Below the pieces are notes generated by a model. It did no database searches. It saw only the letters and a list, made by a program, of their open reading frames with translations, and was not told the DNA's origin. DNA of 64,000 nucleotides from Paenibacillus woosongensis. Its GTDB lineage: Bacteria; Bacillota; Bacilli; Paenibacillales; Paenibacillaceae. The position numbers and the translations under genes are program-made. The stretch is from assembly GCF_030122845.1 (NCBI RefSeq), contig NZ_CP126084.1, forward strand, positions 2,170,001 to 2,234,000. Reading direction: 5' to 3'. This document shows positions 46,501 through 54,839 of this stretch, piece after piece (within the stretch, counting starts at the first letter, position 1; each line of letters opens with the position of its first letter).

Positions 46501-48258
46501 ATGGCTAAAGAAGCAAAAAGTCAATATTCGTGGGGAAGTTTTTTCGAGCTAATTCATAAGTCGAAACCTCATGTAGGCCTCTTTATTGTGGCTTGTACCA
46601 TAAGCTCTGCTAGCGCCATACTTTCCACATTTATTCCTAATGTCTTAAAGAATATCATCGATTCCTACTCCCTCTCAGGTAGTCTGAATCGAGGCGTTTT
46701 AATCGGTTTAGTAGCCATTTTTGTTTGTGTGACAATTACAGGTGTTCTATCAAGTTATTTATTGAGCAAGGTTGGCTTAACGGTTGTAGCTAATCTAAGA
46801 GGAATGACTTGGACGAAAATTGTGAAATTGCCAACAGCGTTTTTTGATAGAAACCAATCCGGGGATATAGCCAGTAGATTAGTTAGTGATACTACCGTGA
46901 TATACAACTTGGTCACGCATTCATTTTCTACATTTATCAATGCTGTATTAACCATATTATTTTGTGGATTTTGGCTGTTCTATTATAGCTGGGAATTATC
47001 CTTAGTTATTGTAGCTGCGATTCCAATATTCCTGTTATTTTTTATTCCTTTAGGCCGAGCGTTATCCGAGCTTTCTAAAAAAACGCAAAAGTCAACTGGA
47101 AAATTGAATATTAGTGCGATTGAAATGATTTCCGAAAATAAGTTGGTTAAGTCTTTTACCGCTGAAAACTATCAAATCGATAAAGGATTAAAAAATATTA
47201 ATGATCTCATGCAACTAGGTTTGAAGCAAGCCAAATGGTCAGCTACGGTAAATCCCTTCCTCAATATGATCATGTTAATTATTATTATGATCATTATTGG
47301 CTATGGCGGTGTCCAACTAGCGAATGGCCGTTTAACAGCGGGAACCTTTATCGCATTTTTAACCTTGATTTTTTATATTATCAATCCTATTTCTAACTTT
47401 GGTTTTTTCTTCTCTCAGTTGCAGAAAACCAAGGGGGCAACAGAACGAATTTTACAGCTGCTATCCGAGGAAGAAGAGAATATAAATGAGGGCAAGAGTT
47501 TAGATCTAAGCTGCAAAGACATTGAAATTAGAAATTTGAGCTTTAAGTATAACACTCAGGAAAATTTATCGTTTTCTTTAGAGGACATCACATTGAATAT
47601 TAAGAGCGGGAATACTTATGCGTTAGTTGGCCCAAGCGGCAGTGGAAAAACGACGTTTGTTTCCTTGCTGGAGCGATTTTACAAACCAACCAGCGGAAGT
47701 ATTTATATCGATGGTGAAAGTATAGAAAATTATTCATTGCATTCCTGGCGTTCTCAAATCGGTTATGTATCTCAGGAGCACAGTCTAATTACCGGGACGA
47801 TAAGGGAGAATCTAATCTTTGGATTAGAACCGCAAGATGAGGCGAAAATTATTGAAGCTTGCGAAATGGCATATGCATGGGAATTCATAAGTCAGCTGCC
47901 TCATGGATTGGACACGCATATTGGCGAGCGAGGACTCCACTTATCCGGCGGACAAAGACAAAGAATTGCTATCGCAAGAATGTTCCTTAAAGATCCTAAA
48001 CTCATTTTATTAGATGAAGCAACATCAAATTTGGACAGCCAGTCTGAGGAAAAAGTGCAATCTGCGATGAAGAAAATTATTGAGGGTAGAACCGCCATTG
48101 TAATAGCTCATAGATTATCTACGATTATGGACTCCGAATATATTATTTTTGTGGAAGATGGCAAGGTAACAGGCCAAGGAACCCACTATGAATTACAAAG
48201 AACTCATAAATTGTATCAGCAATTTTGTGAATTGCAATTTAGCGCACAATTACAATGA
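46501..48258 (+). CDS. ABC exporter (permease-ATPase fusion) of the lanthipeptide locus
   Basis: A 585-residue half-transporter. Six transmembrane helices lie in residues 1-320 (for example VLIGLVAIFVCVTITGVLSS). The ATPase follows: Walker A VGPSGSGKTTF (about 376), Q-loop GYVSQEHSLI, signature LSGGQRQRIA (about 480) and Walker B KLILLDEATSNLD (about 500). It has no peptidase C39 domain, so it would export but not cleave the peptide. ATG 46501 follows AAAAGGTGAAAAG. Only 16 bases separate it from the LanKC gene. Confidence 0.88.
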   Translation: MAKEAKSQYSWGSFFELIHKSKPHVGLFIVACTISSASAILSTFIPNVLKNIIDSYSLSGSLNRGVLIGLVAIFVCVTITGVLSSYLLSKVGLTVVANLRGMTWTKIVKLPTAFFDRNQSGDIASRLVSDTTVIYNLVTHSFSTFINAVLTILFCGFWLFYYSWELSLVIVAAIPIFLLFFIPLGRALSELSKKTQKSTGKLNISAIEMISENKLVKSFTAENYQIDKGLKNINDLMQLGLKQAKWSATVNPFLNMIMLIIIMIIIGYGGVQLANGRLTAGTFIAFLTLIFYIINPISNFGFFFSQLQKTKGATERILQLLSEEEENINEGKSLDLSCKDIEIRNLSFKYNTQENLSFSLEDITLNIKSGNTYALVGPSGSGKTTFVSLLERFYKPTSGSIYIDGESIENYSLHSWRSQIGYVSQEHSLITGTIRENLIFGLEPQDEAKIIEACEMAYAWEFISQLPHGLDTHIGERGLHLSGGQRQRIAIARMFLKDPKLILLDEATSNLDSQSEEKVQSAMKKIIEGRTAIVIAHRLSTIMDSEYIIFVEDGKVTGQGTHYELQRTHKLYQQFCELQFSAQLQ

Positions 48259-48274
48259 GGGAGGAGCAGCCATA

Positions 48275-50884
48275 ATGGATAAAAACCATCTTTACTTTAA
48301 GTACGTAAATAATGATTCAAAATATTACGAGAAGCAGGCTGGCAACAAAACAGCTGAATTCACGGTAAACCATTTGTCTGAAGATTGTTTGATTAGAACA
48401 GAGGAAAATTCTCCTTGGAAAATTTATAGTTTTGCCAATAAAAAAATTAAGGATCAGGGCTGGAAGATTCATGTTAGTGCAACTATGGAAAATGCACAGC
48501 AAATTCTAGCGGACATAAGCCAAGTTTTAATCGAACGTAAAATGACCTTTAAGCATCTTCTTAATAAAACCTACTTACATAGTATTAACTCCAAAAATGG
48601 GAATAGAATAAGCTCCGGAAAATTCATAACGATATATCCTCCAACCGATGAAGAATTTTATGAATTACTTCATATTTTATATGACAAGGTTAAAGATCAA
48701 GAAAATGGGCCTTATATTCTAAGTGATAAATGCTGGAAAAATAGCAATATATACTATAGATATGGGGGATTTGTGAAAATTCCCAACGAAAAAGGCGAAT
48801 TTTGCATCAAGGATCCCACAGGACAACTAATTCCGGATAATCGTACCCCTTATTATCAGGCGCCTGAATTTGTTAAAGATTTTGATCAATTTTTAGAGTT
48901 GAACAACCAGTTTTCTGATGCTGATGAAAATAATCCTAAGTTTAAACAATATAAATTCCAAAATGCGCTGCGATTTACCAATGGCGGCGGGATTTATATC
49001 GCTGAAAGAAATGAGGATAAACGAAAGGTAGTTATTAAAGAAGCAAGGCCAAAGGTAGGGCTAGACGGACAAAATAAAGATGCAATCGACAGGCTGCAAA
49101 AGGAATACGAAGCATTATCGAAGCTTGCGGATGTGAAAGGCGTAGTGAAGGTAGTTGATTATTTTAAATCGTGGAAGCATTTATTTCTAGTAGAAGAATA
49201 TGTTGAAGGGATTGATATGAAAACGTGGATAGCTGCGAAATACCCCTTTCATCGCCATAAAGATAAAGAACAGTATATAAATGAAGTGAAACAAATCATC
49301 CTCCGTTTAATAGATATTGTTACCGAGATGCATCGTAAAAATGTTGGCATGGGAGATTTACAGCCAGCCAATATGATGATCACGAAGGATCTGGATGTGA
49401 CACTTATTGATTTTGAGTCTGCCGATCACAAAGATCGTGAAGATAAGGCGGCAATTCATACGATGGGATTTTCGGATCATCAAAATATAAACCGCAAGGA
49501 ACGAGACTGGTATGCAGTTAAAAAAATACTAAGATATTGTGTGTTACCTATAGGTCCGATAAGCAATATTGAGGAAAGTATAACCTCATATCACAATGAG
49601 TGGATTAAACAAGAATTTGGTAGTGAGTTCTACTTATTTCTCCGAGAAATCGAAAACAGATGTGACATCCATTTATCAGCAACAAAAGAGAAACAATATC
49701 AACCCATAGATTATGCTCAAAAAAAATGGTCAGATGAAATAAAATCGTTGATAGCAGGTCTAAGAGCGGGGATGTTGGCCAATCTAGTGCCAGATCAAGG
49801 TCTGATTCATGGTGATATTAGACAATATGAAATCGCTGGTGGAACAACGAATGTGCTTACTGGAGGGACTGGTGCGGCGCTGGCTTTGTTTAGAACAGGA
49901 AATGTGGATAAACAAGTGATCCATTGGATTGAACAACATTTCATTCATAACATTCATTCTGAACAATCTGAATTACAGGGACGAGGACTGTTTACTGGCA
50001 AAGCAGGTATTGCTGCAACACTGTATGAATTAGGTTATAAAGACAAAGCTTTAGAATTATTTAGCAATTTAACTGGTAATAACGATGATATTTCATTAAG
50101 GTCAGGCTTGGCGGGGATTGGGCTTGCTTTAATCAGTTTATATTTTGAAGAAAACGATGATCAATATTTAAAGCAAGCTGAATCGATTGCAAGTCATATT
50201 ATGCATTTTTTAAGAGATAATAGAAGTTTAACCGTTTCCGACTGGGCTGCTGATCCTGTTGGGCTGATCGATGGATGGTCAGGTGTATCGTTGTTTTTTA
50301 CAGCAATGTATGCGGTTACGAGGAATACGACTTTTTATGTGGTGGCACAAGAGCTAGTAGGACTTGATTTAAAAAATGCCCACATTGACGAGGACTTGCA
50401 TGTTCTGCAAATCATGAATGATCGAAAATTGTTGATTCCTTATTTATCAGGTGGATCTATAGGAATTGGAGTAGCGATTTGGTATCTGAATCATGTGAGT
50501 GGCCAGAAGCATTATCAGGACGAATTCAAATTAATAGTTAATTTGAATCATATAAGATGTACATTCACTGGGGGATTATTTGATGGGGCGGGCGGTTTTT
50601 TACTGATACCACCTCTGCTGGATGATACTTATGAAATGATTGAAGCTCACAAAAAGCAAGCCATTGATCGATTAAATTTGTTCCTTATTTTCAAAGAAAA
50701 CCATTGTTTATTTCCAGGAAACTTCTGTTATCGCTTATCTGATGATTTATATTCTGGAAGCGCAGGGATCATATTAGGGCTACAAGGAATTTTAGAATCC
50801 AACCCATTATATTGGCTGCCGATTATAAATATTAATCAATTTGTAACGAAGACAAGGTATATGAATACTCCATTAGTTACATAG
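48275..50884 (+). CDS. Class III lanthipeptide synthetase (LanKC-like)
   Basis: An 869-residue trifunctional enzyme that phosphorylates Ser/Thr of a precursor, eliminates phosphate and forms (methyl)lanthionine or labionin. The N-terminal lyase domain covers about residues 1-220. The Ser/Thr-kinase domain covers about 225-470, with MGDLQPANMM (catalytic Asp near 360) and TLIDFESAD (metal Asp near 378). The LanC-like cyclase covers about 500-865, with SGLAGIGLALISLYF and SGSAGIILGLQG. The zinc-ligand motifs of true LanC (Cys, Cys-His) are not seen, which fits class III rather than class IV. ATG 48275 follows GAGGGAGGAG. Confidence 0.88.
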   Translation: MDKNHLYFKYVNNDSKYYEKQAGNKTAEFTVNHLSEDCLIRTEENSPWKIYSFANKKIKDQGWKIHVSATMENAQQILADISQVLIERKMTFKHLLNKTYLHSINSKNGNRISSGKFITIYPPTDEEFYELLHILYDKVKDQENGPYILSDKCWKNSNIYYRYGGFVKIPNEKGEFCIKDPTGQLIPDNRTPYYQAPEFVKDFDQFLELNNQFSDADENNPKFKQYKFQNALRFTNGGGIYIAERNEDKRKVVIKEARPKVGLDGQNKDAIDRLQKEYEALSKLADVKGVVKVVDYFKSWKHLFLVEEYVEGIDMKTWIAAKYPFHRHKDKEQYINEVKQIILRLIDIVTEMHRKNVGMGDLQPANMMITKDLDVTLIDFESADHKDREDKAAIHTMGFSDHQNINRKERDWYAVKKILRYCVLPIGPISNIEESITSYHNEWIKQEFGSEFYLFLREIENRCDIHLSATKEKQYQPIDYAQKKWSDEIKSLIAGLRAGMLANLVPDQGLIHGDIRQYEIAGGTTNVLTGGTGAALALFRTGNVDKQVIHWIEQHFIHNIHSEQSELQGRGLFTGKAGIAATLYELGYKDKALELFSNLTGNNDDISLRSGLAGIGLALISLYFEENDDQYLKQAESIASHIMHFLRDNRSLTVSDWAADPVGLIDGWSGVSLFFTAMYAVTRNTTFYVVAQELVGLDLKNAHIDEDLHVLQIMNDRKLLIPYLSGGSIGIGVAIWYLNHVSGQKHYQDEFKLIVNLNHIRCTFTGGLFDGAGGFLLIPPLLDDTYEMIEAHKKQAIDRLNLFLIFKENHCLFPGNFCYRLSDDLYSGSAGIILGLQGILESNPLYWLPIININQFVTKTRYMNTPLVT

Positions 50885-50918
50885 ACCGTATACCTATTCA
50901 TGAAAGGAGGTGAAAACA

Positions 50919-51047
50919 ATGAATGATGTGTTAGCGCTGCAACAATTAGCTGCAATACCAGAAGAGCAAGAGGCATTTCCAATTACAATTACATGGACTG
51001 TAACGACTACAGCAGCAACTTGGTCGACAGTAAGCAATCATTGTTAA
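50919..51047 (+). CDS. Lanthipeptide precursor peptide
   Basis: A 42-residue peptide, 35 bases after the LanKC gene, with a strong GAAAGGAGGTG. The leader starts MNDVLALQQLAA, matching the amphipathic [I/L]xxLQ recognition helix of class III leaders, and runs to about residue 21 (PEEQEAFP). The core (ITITWTVTTTAATWSTVSN, then His-Cys) has eight Thr, two Ser and one C-terminal Cys. SxxSxxC (S-T-V-S-N-H-C) is a labionin-type motif. No bacteriocin this size with this core is known to me. It was found by eye because it is short. Confidence 0.85.
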   Translation: MNDVLALQQLAAIPEEQEAFPITITWTVTTTAATWSTVSNHC

Positions 51048-51080
51048 TAACTAAACAACATTCATAAGCGCGCATAAATA

Positions 51081-51120
51081 GGGAAAAGGATAAGCAAACT
51101 GCTTATTCTTTTCCTTATTT
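51081..51120 (+). terminator. Rho-independent terminator of the lanthipeptide operon
   Basis: The arms GGAAAAGGATAAGC and GCTTATTCTTTTCC form a perfect 14-bp stem with a 5-nt loop, followed by a T-rich stretch. Confidence 0.85.
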
Positions 51121-51133
51121 ATTTTATTTCATA

Positions 51134-51206
51134 TATAATGAAGGAAGAAGCTCAGACAACAAACGCTCCAGCTTAAGATAGAGCTATCTTGGCTGGGGCT
51201 TTTTTG
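51134..51206 (+). repeat. Repeated promoter-hairpin element, copy E
   Basis: TATAAT (51134-51139) is followed by GAAGCTCAGACAACAAACG and a hairpin with arms GCTCCAGC / GCTGGGGC and T6. A separate strong terminator already closes the lanthipeptide operon 15 bases earlier, so this copy is not needed for termination there. It lies 59 bases before a broken VOC gene. Confidence 0.8.
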
Positions 51207-51264
51207 TACACATAAACTTGGCACCACTTTTAAGGAAGTTATCATAACAAGGAGGATGCCCCAA

Positions 51265-51569
51265 ATGAATTCATTTATCAGCAAACCAATTACAGGCGCT
51301 ATGTATTATGTTAAGGATTTGGAGTCAGCTTGCCAATGGTATTGCCATACTCTGGGTTTTAGCTTAGGGGAGCATGACTTTAATTTAAATCCAATGTGAA
51401 CGATCGGGTAGCCAGAGCCACATTTAGCTTTTCGACGAACAACAATGAGGGTACATACAATTTTATACAAGATAGAGGAGTCGAAGTATCAGCGATAAAC
51501 AAGCATATCGACCATTCGGATTTTACTTTTAACGATTGTGAATCAATTAATGATATGTCAGTTCTATAA
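51265..51569 (+). pseudogene. VOC (glyoxalase-like) gene with frameshift and deletion
   Basis: ATG 51265 follows AAGGAGGA. The first frame reads ISKPITGAMYYVKDLESACQ then WYCHTLGFSLGEH, a typical VOC start, and stops at 51399. The next frame continues ATFSFSTNNNEGTYNFIQDR to 51569 without the family's metal-binding end. Confidence 0.6.
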
Positions 51570-51596
51570 CTGAATTTAGGGGAGAAATTGAAATCT

Positions 51597-52004
51597 ATGG
51601 AAATAAAAGCTGCGACAGATTCAGACTATAAATATATCGTGGAAAGAGACAGACATATCGCTGAGGCTTTGGTTAAGAACAAAATAAATGAACATGAGGT
51701 ATTCATATTGTGGGAGTCGAATGAAGAAATAGGCTGGATGAGGTTCGGGTATTTCTGGGATAACACGCCGTTTATGAACATGCTTTGGATTGATGAAGAA
51801 TATCGGGGCCAAGGGCACGGGAAGAAAGTCGTACTCTACTGGGAAGAGCTGATGAGAAAGAAAGGCTTTAGCTCTGTCATGACCTCGACGCAATCCGATG
51901 AAGAGGCACAGCACTTTTATAGAAAGCTTGGGTATAAGGATGCCGGATGTTTAATGCAAGAAAATGCTCCGCTCGAATTGATTTTCACTAAAAATATAGT
52001 GTAA
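51597..52004 (+). CDS. GNAT family N-acetyltransferase
   Basis: A 135-residue acetyltransferase. The acetyl-CoA motif is IDEEYRGQGHGKKVVLYWEE, and the end (TQSDEEAQHFYRKLGYKDAG) is typical. ATG 51597 is 12 bases from GGGGAG; TTG 51588, three codons earlier, has closer spacing and is an alternative. The acceptor is unknown. Confidence 0.82.
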   Translation: MEIKAATDSDYKYIVERDRHIAEALVKNKINEHEVFILWESNEEIGWMRFGYFWDNTPFMNMLWIDEEYRGQGHGKKVVLYWEELMRKKGFSSVMTSTQSDEEAQHFYRKLGYKDAGCLMQENAPLELIFTKNIV

Positions 52005-52039
52005 ATGGACTCGGGCTTCTAACCTTTCATGCCTAGTTA

Positions 52040-52065
52040 TTCAGATGTATAATCATGGAAGTAGC
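52040..52065 (+). promoter_or_regulatory. Repeated element, copy F: promoter half only
   Basis: The sequence TCAGATGTATAATCATGGAA (TATAAT at 52048-52053) matches the front of the repeated element, but the hairpin is absent. Within 10 bases the ribosome site AGGAGGG of the next gene follows. This copy therefore looks like a plain promoter for the DUF5316-like gene. Confidence 0.65.
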
Positions 52066-52079
52066 AGGAGGGAATTACG

Positions 52080-52370
52080 ATTAAAAAGCTGATGACCGGA
52101 ATCATCGTCAGTGTTGTATTATCATTGTCTATAGGCTTCTTATGGGAATGGCAACAGGCCATAAACATTACGGGCGGAATTGGAGTTATCATGCTGCTGC
52201 TAGCAGGCGTTCTCAATGGGACTTTTGTTAGCGGGGTTCAAATGAGAGCCAATAGAGAGATAGAAACGGCGGAGGATAAAGAGTCTAGAAACAAGTTTTC
52301 TTCTATGTTTTTTCTATGGGGACTCCCTTTTTTCCTGATGGCAATAGCCATTTTTATGATCGTAAAGTGA
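52080..52370 (+). CDS. DUF5316-like membrane protein, probable ATT start
   Basis: A 96-residue protein with three hydrophobic segments (GIIVSVVLSLSIGFLWEW, GIGVIMLLLAGVLNGTFVSG, FLWGLPFFLMAIAIFMIV) in the DUF5316 pattern. AGGAGGG is followed after seven bases by ATT AAA AAG CTG ATG. ATT at 52080 is best placed to initiate, giving a Lys-rich N-terminus; the ATG at 52092 is 17 bases from the site. The function is unknown. Confidence 0.65.
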   Translation: MKKLMTGIIVSVVLSLSIGFLWEWQQAINITGGIGVIMLLLAGVLNGTFVSGVQMRANREIETAEDKESRNKFSSMFFLWGLPFFLMAIAIFMIVK

Positions 52371-52421
52371 AATTAATTTCCTAGAAAGCGGTGTGCAAAA
52401 ATTAAGGAGAAAATAATTGCT

Positions 52422-52656
52422 GTGAAAAAATTAATCATGCTCTTCCATGATTTTTGTATTGGGCGCAACAGCATTAATAATCACTATAAACGGTTTGTCA
52501 GTTCCAATGAAAACTGCAATGACCAGTTCTGTTGAGGCGGAATCATCGGAGGAAGCTATACCTGATATAGAATCATCTGAATTTGAGAAAGTTAAAAGCT
52601 GGTATGCTTCAAGCGAGGAAAAAACAAGAAAGGTTGAGCTTACAATATCATGCTAA
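52422..52656 (+). pseudogene. Small exported protein with frameshift in the signal
   Basis: GTG 52422 follows AAGGAGA. It opens KKLIMLF and then shifts: one base too many at 52444-52447 puts the rest (MIFVLGATALIITINGLSVP, then an acidic stretch with SSEEAIPDIESSEFE) in another frame. The joined sequence would be a typical signal peptide plus a short extracellular part. Confidence 0.5.
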
Positions 52657-52844
52657 GCCAACCATATAGCATTAGAGCGAGGTTTGTGGATAACATTCAG
52701 CACAACAGTCGCTCTTTTTTTAGATAGAAGAAAGTAAAAATACCATGATGAAGAACGATACCCGAAGCGTTATTTTGGATTTAGCTAGCCTTCAATATGA
52801 AATAGCATCATTATACAGAGCATTCAGATGCGGAGGGATAGAAA

Positions 52845-53114
52845 ATGTTTATCATTGGGACGCTGCTTGCCATAATAATTGCCATACTGGTTTCCATATT
52901 TATGGGTCCGGTCGGAGTGCTAATTCTGGTTTCCGTTATTTTTGGGATGGTTCTTAGCATGTATATCCGAAACCGGGAAATGTATAACGACATCCAACGT
53001 ATTAAAGAAAAGCTAGGAATCGTGGAGCAGGACGATTTCAATATGAGTAATGAAGCGATTGAAGAGGAACTGCTGGAGGAGATGAAGCATGAAGCCCGTA
53101 ATAAGGAAAAATAG
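52845..53114 (+). CDS. Small membrane protein with charged tail
   Basis: An 89-residue protein. Two adjoining hydrophobic stretches (IIGTLLAIIIAILVSIFM and GVLILVSVIFGMVLSMYI) form a hairpin in the membrane, followed by a charged helical tail rich in Glu and Lys. CGGAGGG precedes ATG 52845. No family is recognised. It is on the same strand as the TerB-N operon that starts 78 bases later but has no obvious link to it. Confidence 0.6.
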   Translation: MFIIGTLLAIIIAILVSIFMGPVGVLILVSVIFGMVLSMYIRNREMYNDIQRIKEKLGIVEQDDFNMSNEAIEEELLEEMKHEARNKEK

Positions 53115-53191
53115 CCCCTAAGCAGCCTAAAAAATGCGAACAAGTTTTCGCTTTGATGGTATAATAGTGTCGTGATGGAGGTCTATGGACG

Positions 53192-54802
53192 ATGAACGAA
53201 AGAACGGTCAGGCACGACGGTATGATGAACAGCCAGAGAAGAACTAGGGAGCAGCTTACCTTTGCGGAGATCGAGCTTGAGCAGCCGGAGCAGAAGCGGG
53301 CAGAGCCCTTTGTGGTAATACCGGAACACGGCGGGCGGGAAGTGGACTGGGGACAAAATTTCCGCTATGTCTCCCGGGAACGGCAGTTTGTGGAGCAGGC
53401 GCGCGAGCTCGAATGGAAGGGCGGAGAAGCGGCGGAGTTTATCCCTTTTCATGCTTACTGGCCCACTTACGAGCAAATGCAGCCGGGGCAGCTGCGCTGG
53501 TATTTGTATTGGCGAGGAGAGGTACGCTCAGGGCGGTATCCGGATACGGATCTGTCTTATCTTTTTGTGTACCTGTACGAGCTGATTCATGGCATCGGCA
53601 TAAATGAACCGGCAGAAGGGCATGAGCAGATGCAGCGGGTCTGGCTCGCTTACCGGGAGCGATATCCGAAGCTGGACACGTACGTACGCGAATGGCTTTA
53701 CGATTACGGGCTGGTATTCGGGCTGCATGTCCAGCCTTTGGCTCCGCTGCAGAAGCTCCCCCGGAATTTATCCGCGGAGTTGAAAGAGCTGGAGTGGAAA
53801 CGTAGATTTACCGCTGAGCCGCTTGCGCTGACCTGGGATATGCTGAGGACGATGATCGACTATGATGTGGAGAAGAGCCGTTTTTACACCGGGCAGGGGC
53901 GCAAGGATTTGCAGGCCTATGCCCCGAAAGTAGTGGCGCTGGTCGATGGTTATTTGTCTAAAAGCGAGGGCGTAAAGCTGCTGGAGCGGTTCATACCCCG
54001 CGTGAAAAAAGTCAGCAGGCCCTTGTTCCGCACCGCTGTATATGATCACGAGCTGTATGGGCGCGACGTTACAGTAAGCGTATTGCCGATTAGCACACAT
54101 CTCCCGCTGCGCTCGTATGTAACCCAGCTTGTCAGGCTTACGGAGAACAAGCTGCGCGAGTTATCGGGATTTCGAGGCAAGCTGCGGGGAATTACCGTGG
54201 AGTCTAGCGTGGAACAACTGGTTGCAAGATTCCTGCATAAAGAATTCGAGCAGCGTAAGGCGGAGGAGGCCAGAGCCTTCGTGCCTAAAGTGAAAATCAA
54301 CACGTCGAAGCTGCAAAGGATTCAGTGGGAGTCGGATGAGGTACGGGATATGCTGACGACTGAGGTGCAGGCACCTGTGTCAAATGAGAGCAGGGAAGAA
54401 ACAGCGCTGCCGGCTAAGCTGTCCAAAGCGAGCAAGGTGCCGGATTCTGAGCAATCAGAGAGCCTGCAGCAGGCGGAGCTCGATTTTGAGCGGGGCTGGA
54501 TGGAGCCCGGGGAAGCGGAGCATAGCGAAGCTGCGGCAGGGGAGATTGGGACGGAGCTGCCGGAGGAGTGGCGTGAAGTATTCGCCCGTTTATCCGCCGC
54601 GCATCTCAAAATGCTGTCCGCTCTGCTTGATGGAGAGGACACCGCGGTACGGCTCGGCATTGCTGAACAGGCCGGCTCCATGCCTGAGCTGCTGCTGGAC
54701 GAAATCAACGAAATTGCGATGGAGTACATCGGCGACTTGCTCGTCGATGGCAATGAGATCGCCCTGGAGTACAGGGAAGAGCTGCGGAGTCTGCTTAGCT
54801 GA
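53192..54802 (+). CDS. TerB-N / TerB-C domain protein
   Basis: A 536-residue cytosolic protein. The N-terminal TerB-N domain (about residues 60-270) includes HAYWPTYEQMQPGQLRWYLY, WRGEVRSGRYPDTDLSYLFV and YLYELIHGIG. A middle region has RPLFRTAVYDHELYGRDVTV. A Glu-rich linker leads to a TerB-C-like domain (about 455-536) with DGEDTAVRLGIAEQAGSMPE. TerB-associated proteins appear in tellurite/phage-stress modules; here it leads a three-gene operon with an ATPase and an Lhr-like helicase. The start is ATG 53192 with GGAGG about a dozen bases upstream. Confidence 0.8.
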   Translation: MNERTVRHDGMMNSQRRTREQLTFAEIELEQPEQKRAEPFVVIPEHGGREVDWGQNFRYVSRERQFVEQARELEWKGGEAAEFIPFHAYWPTYEQMQPGQLRWYLYWRGEVRSGRYPDTDLSYLFVYLYELIHGIGINEPAEGHEQMQRVWLAYRERYPKLDTYVREWLYDYGLVFGLHVQPLAPLQKLPRNLSAELKELEWKRRFTAEPLALTWDMLRTMIDYDVEKSRFYTGQGRKDLQAYAPKVVALVDGYLSKSEGVKLLERFIPRVKKVSRPLFRTAVYDHELYGRDVTVSVLPISTHLPLRSYVTQLVRLTENKLRELSGFRGKLRGITVESSVEQLVARFLHKEFEQRKAEEARAFVPKVKINTSKLQRIQWESDEVRDMLTTEVQAPVSNESREETALPAKLSKASKVPDSEQSESLQQAELDFERGWMEPGEAEHSEAAAGEIGTELPEEWREVFARLSAAHLKMLSALLDGEDTAVRLGIAEQAGSMPELLLDEINEIAMEYIGDLLVDGNEIALEYREELRSLLS

Positions 54803-54839
54803 CATAGGTCCAACATGTTCATAAAACGAGGTGACACCG

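Noticed and set aside
52745-52957. 70-codon frame overlapping the small membrane protein at 52845
   Set aside because: It has no good ribosome site and its second half is the membrane-protein gene read in another frame.
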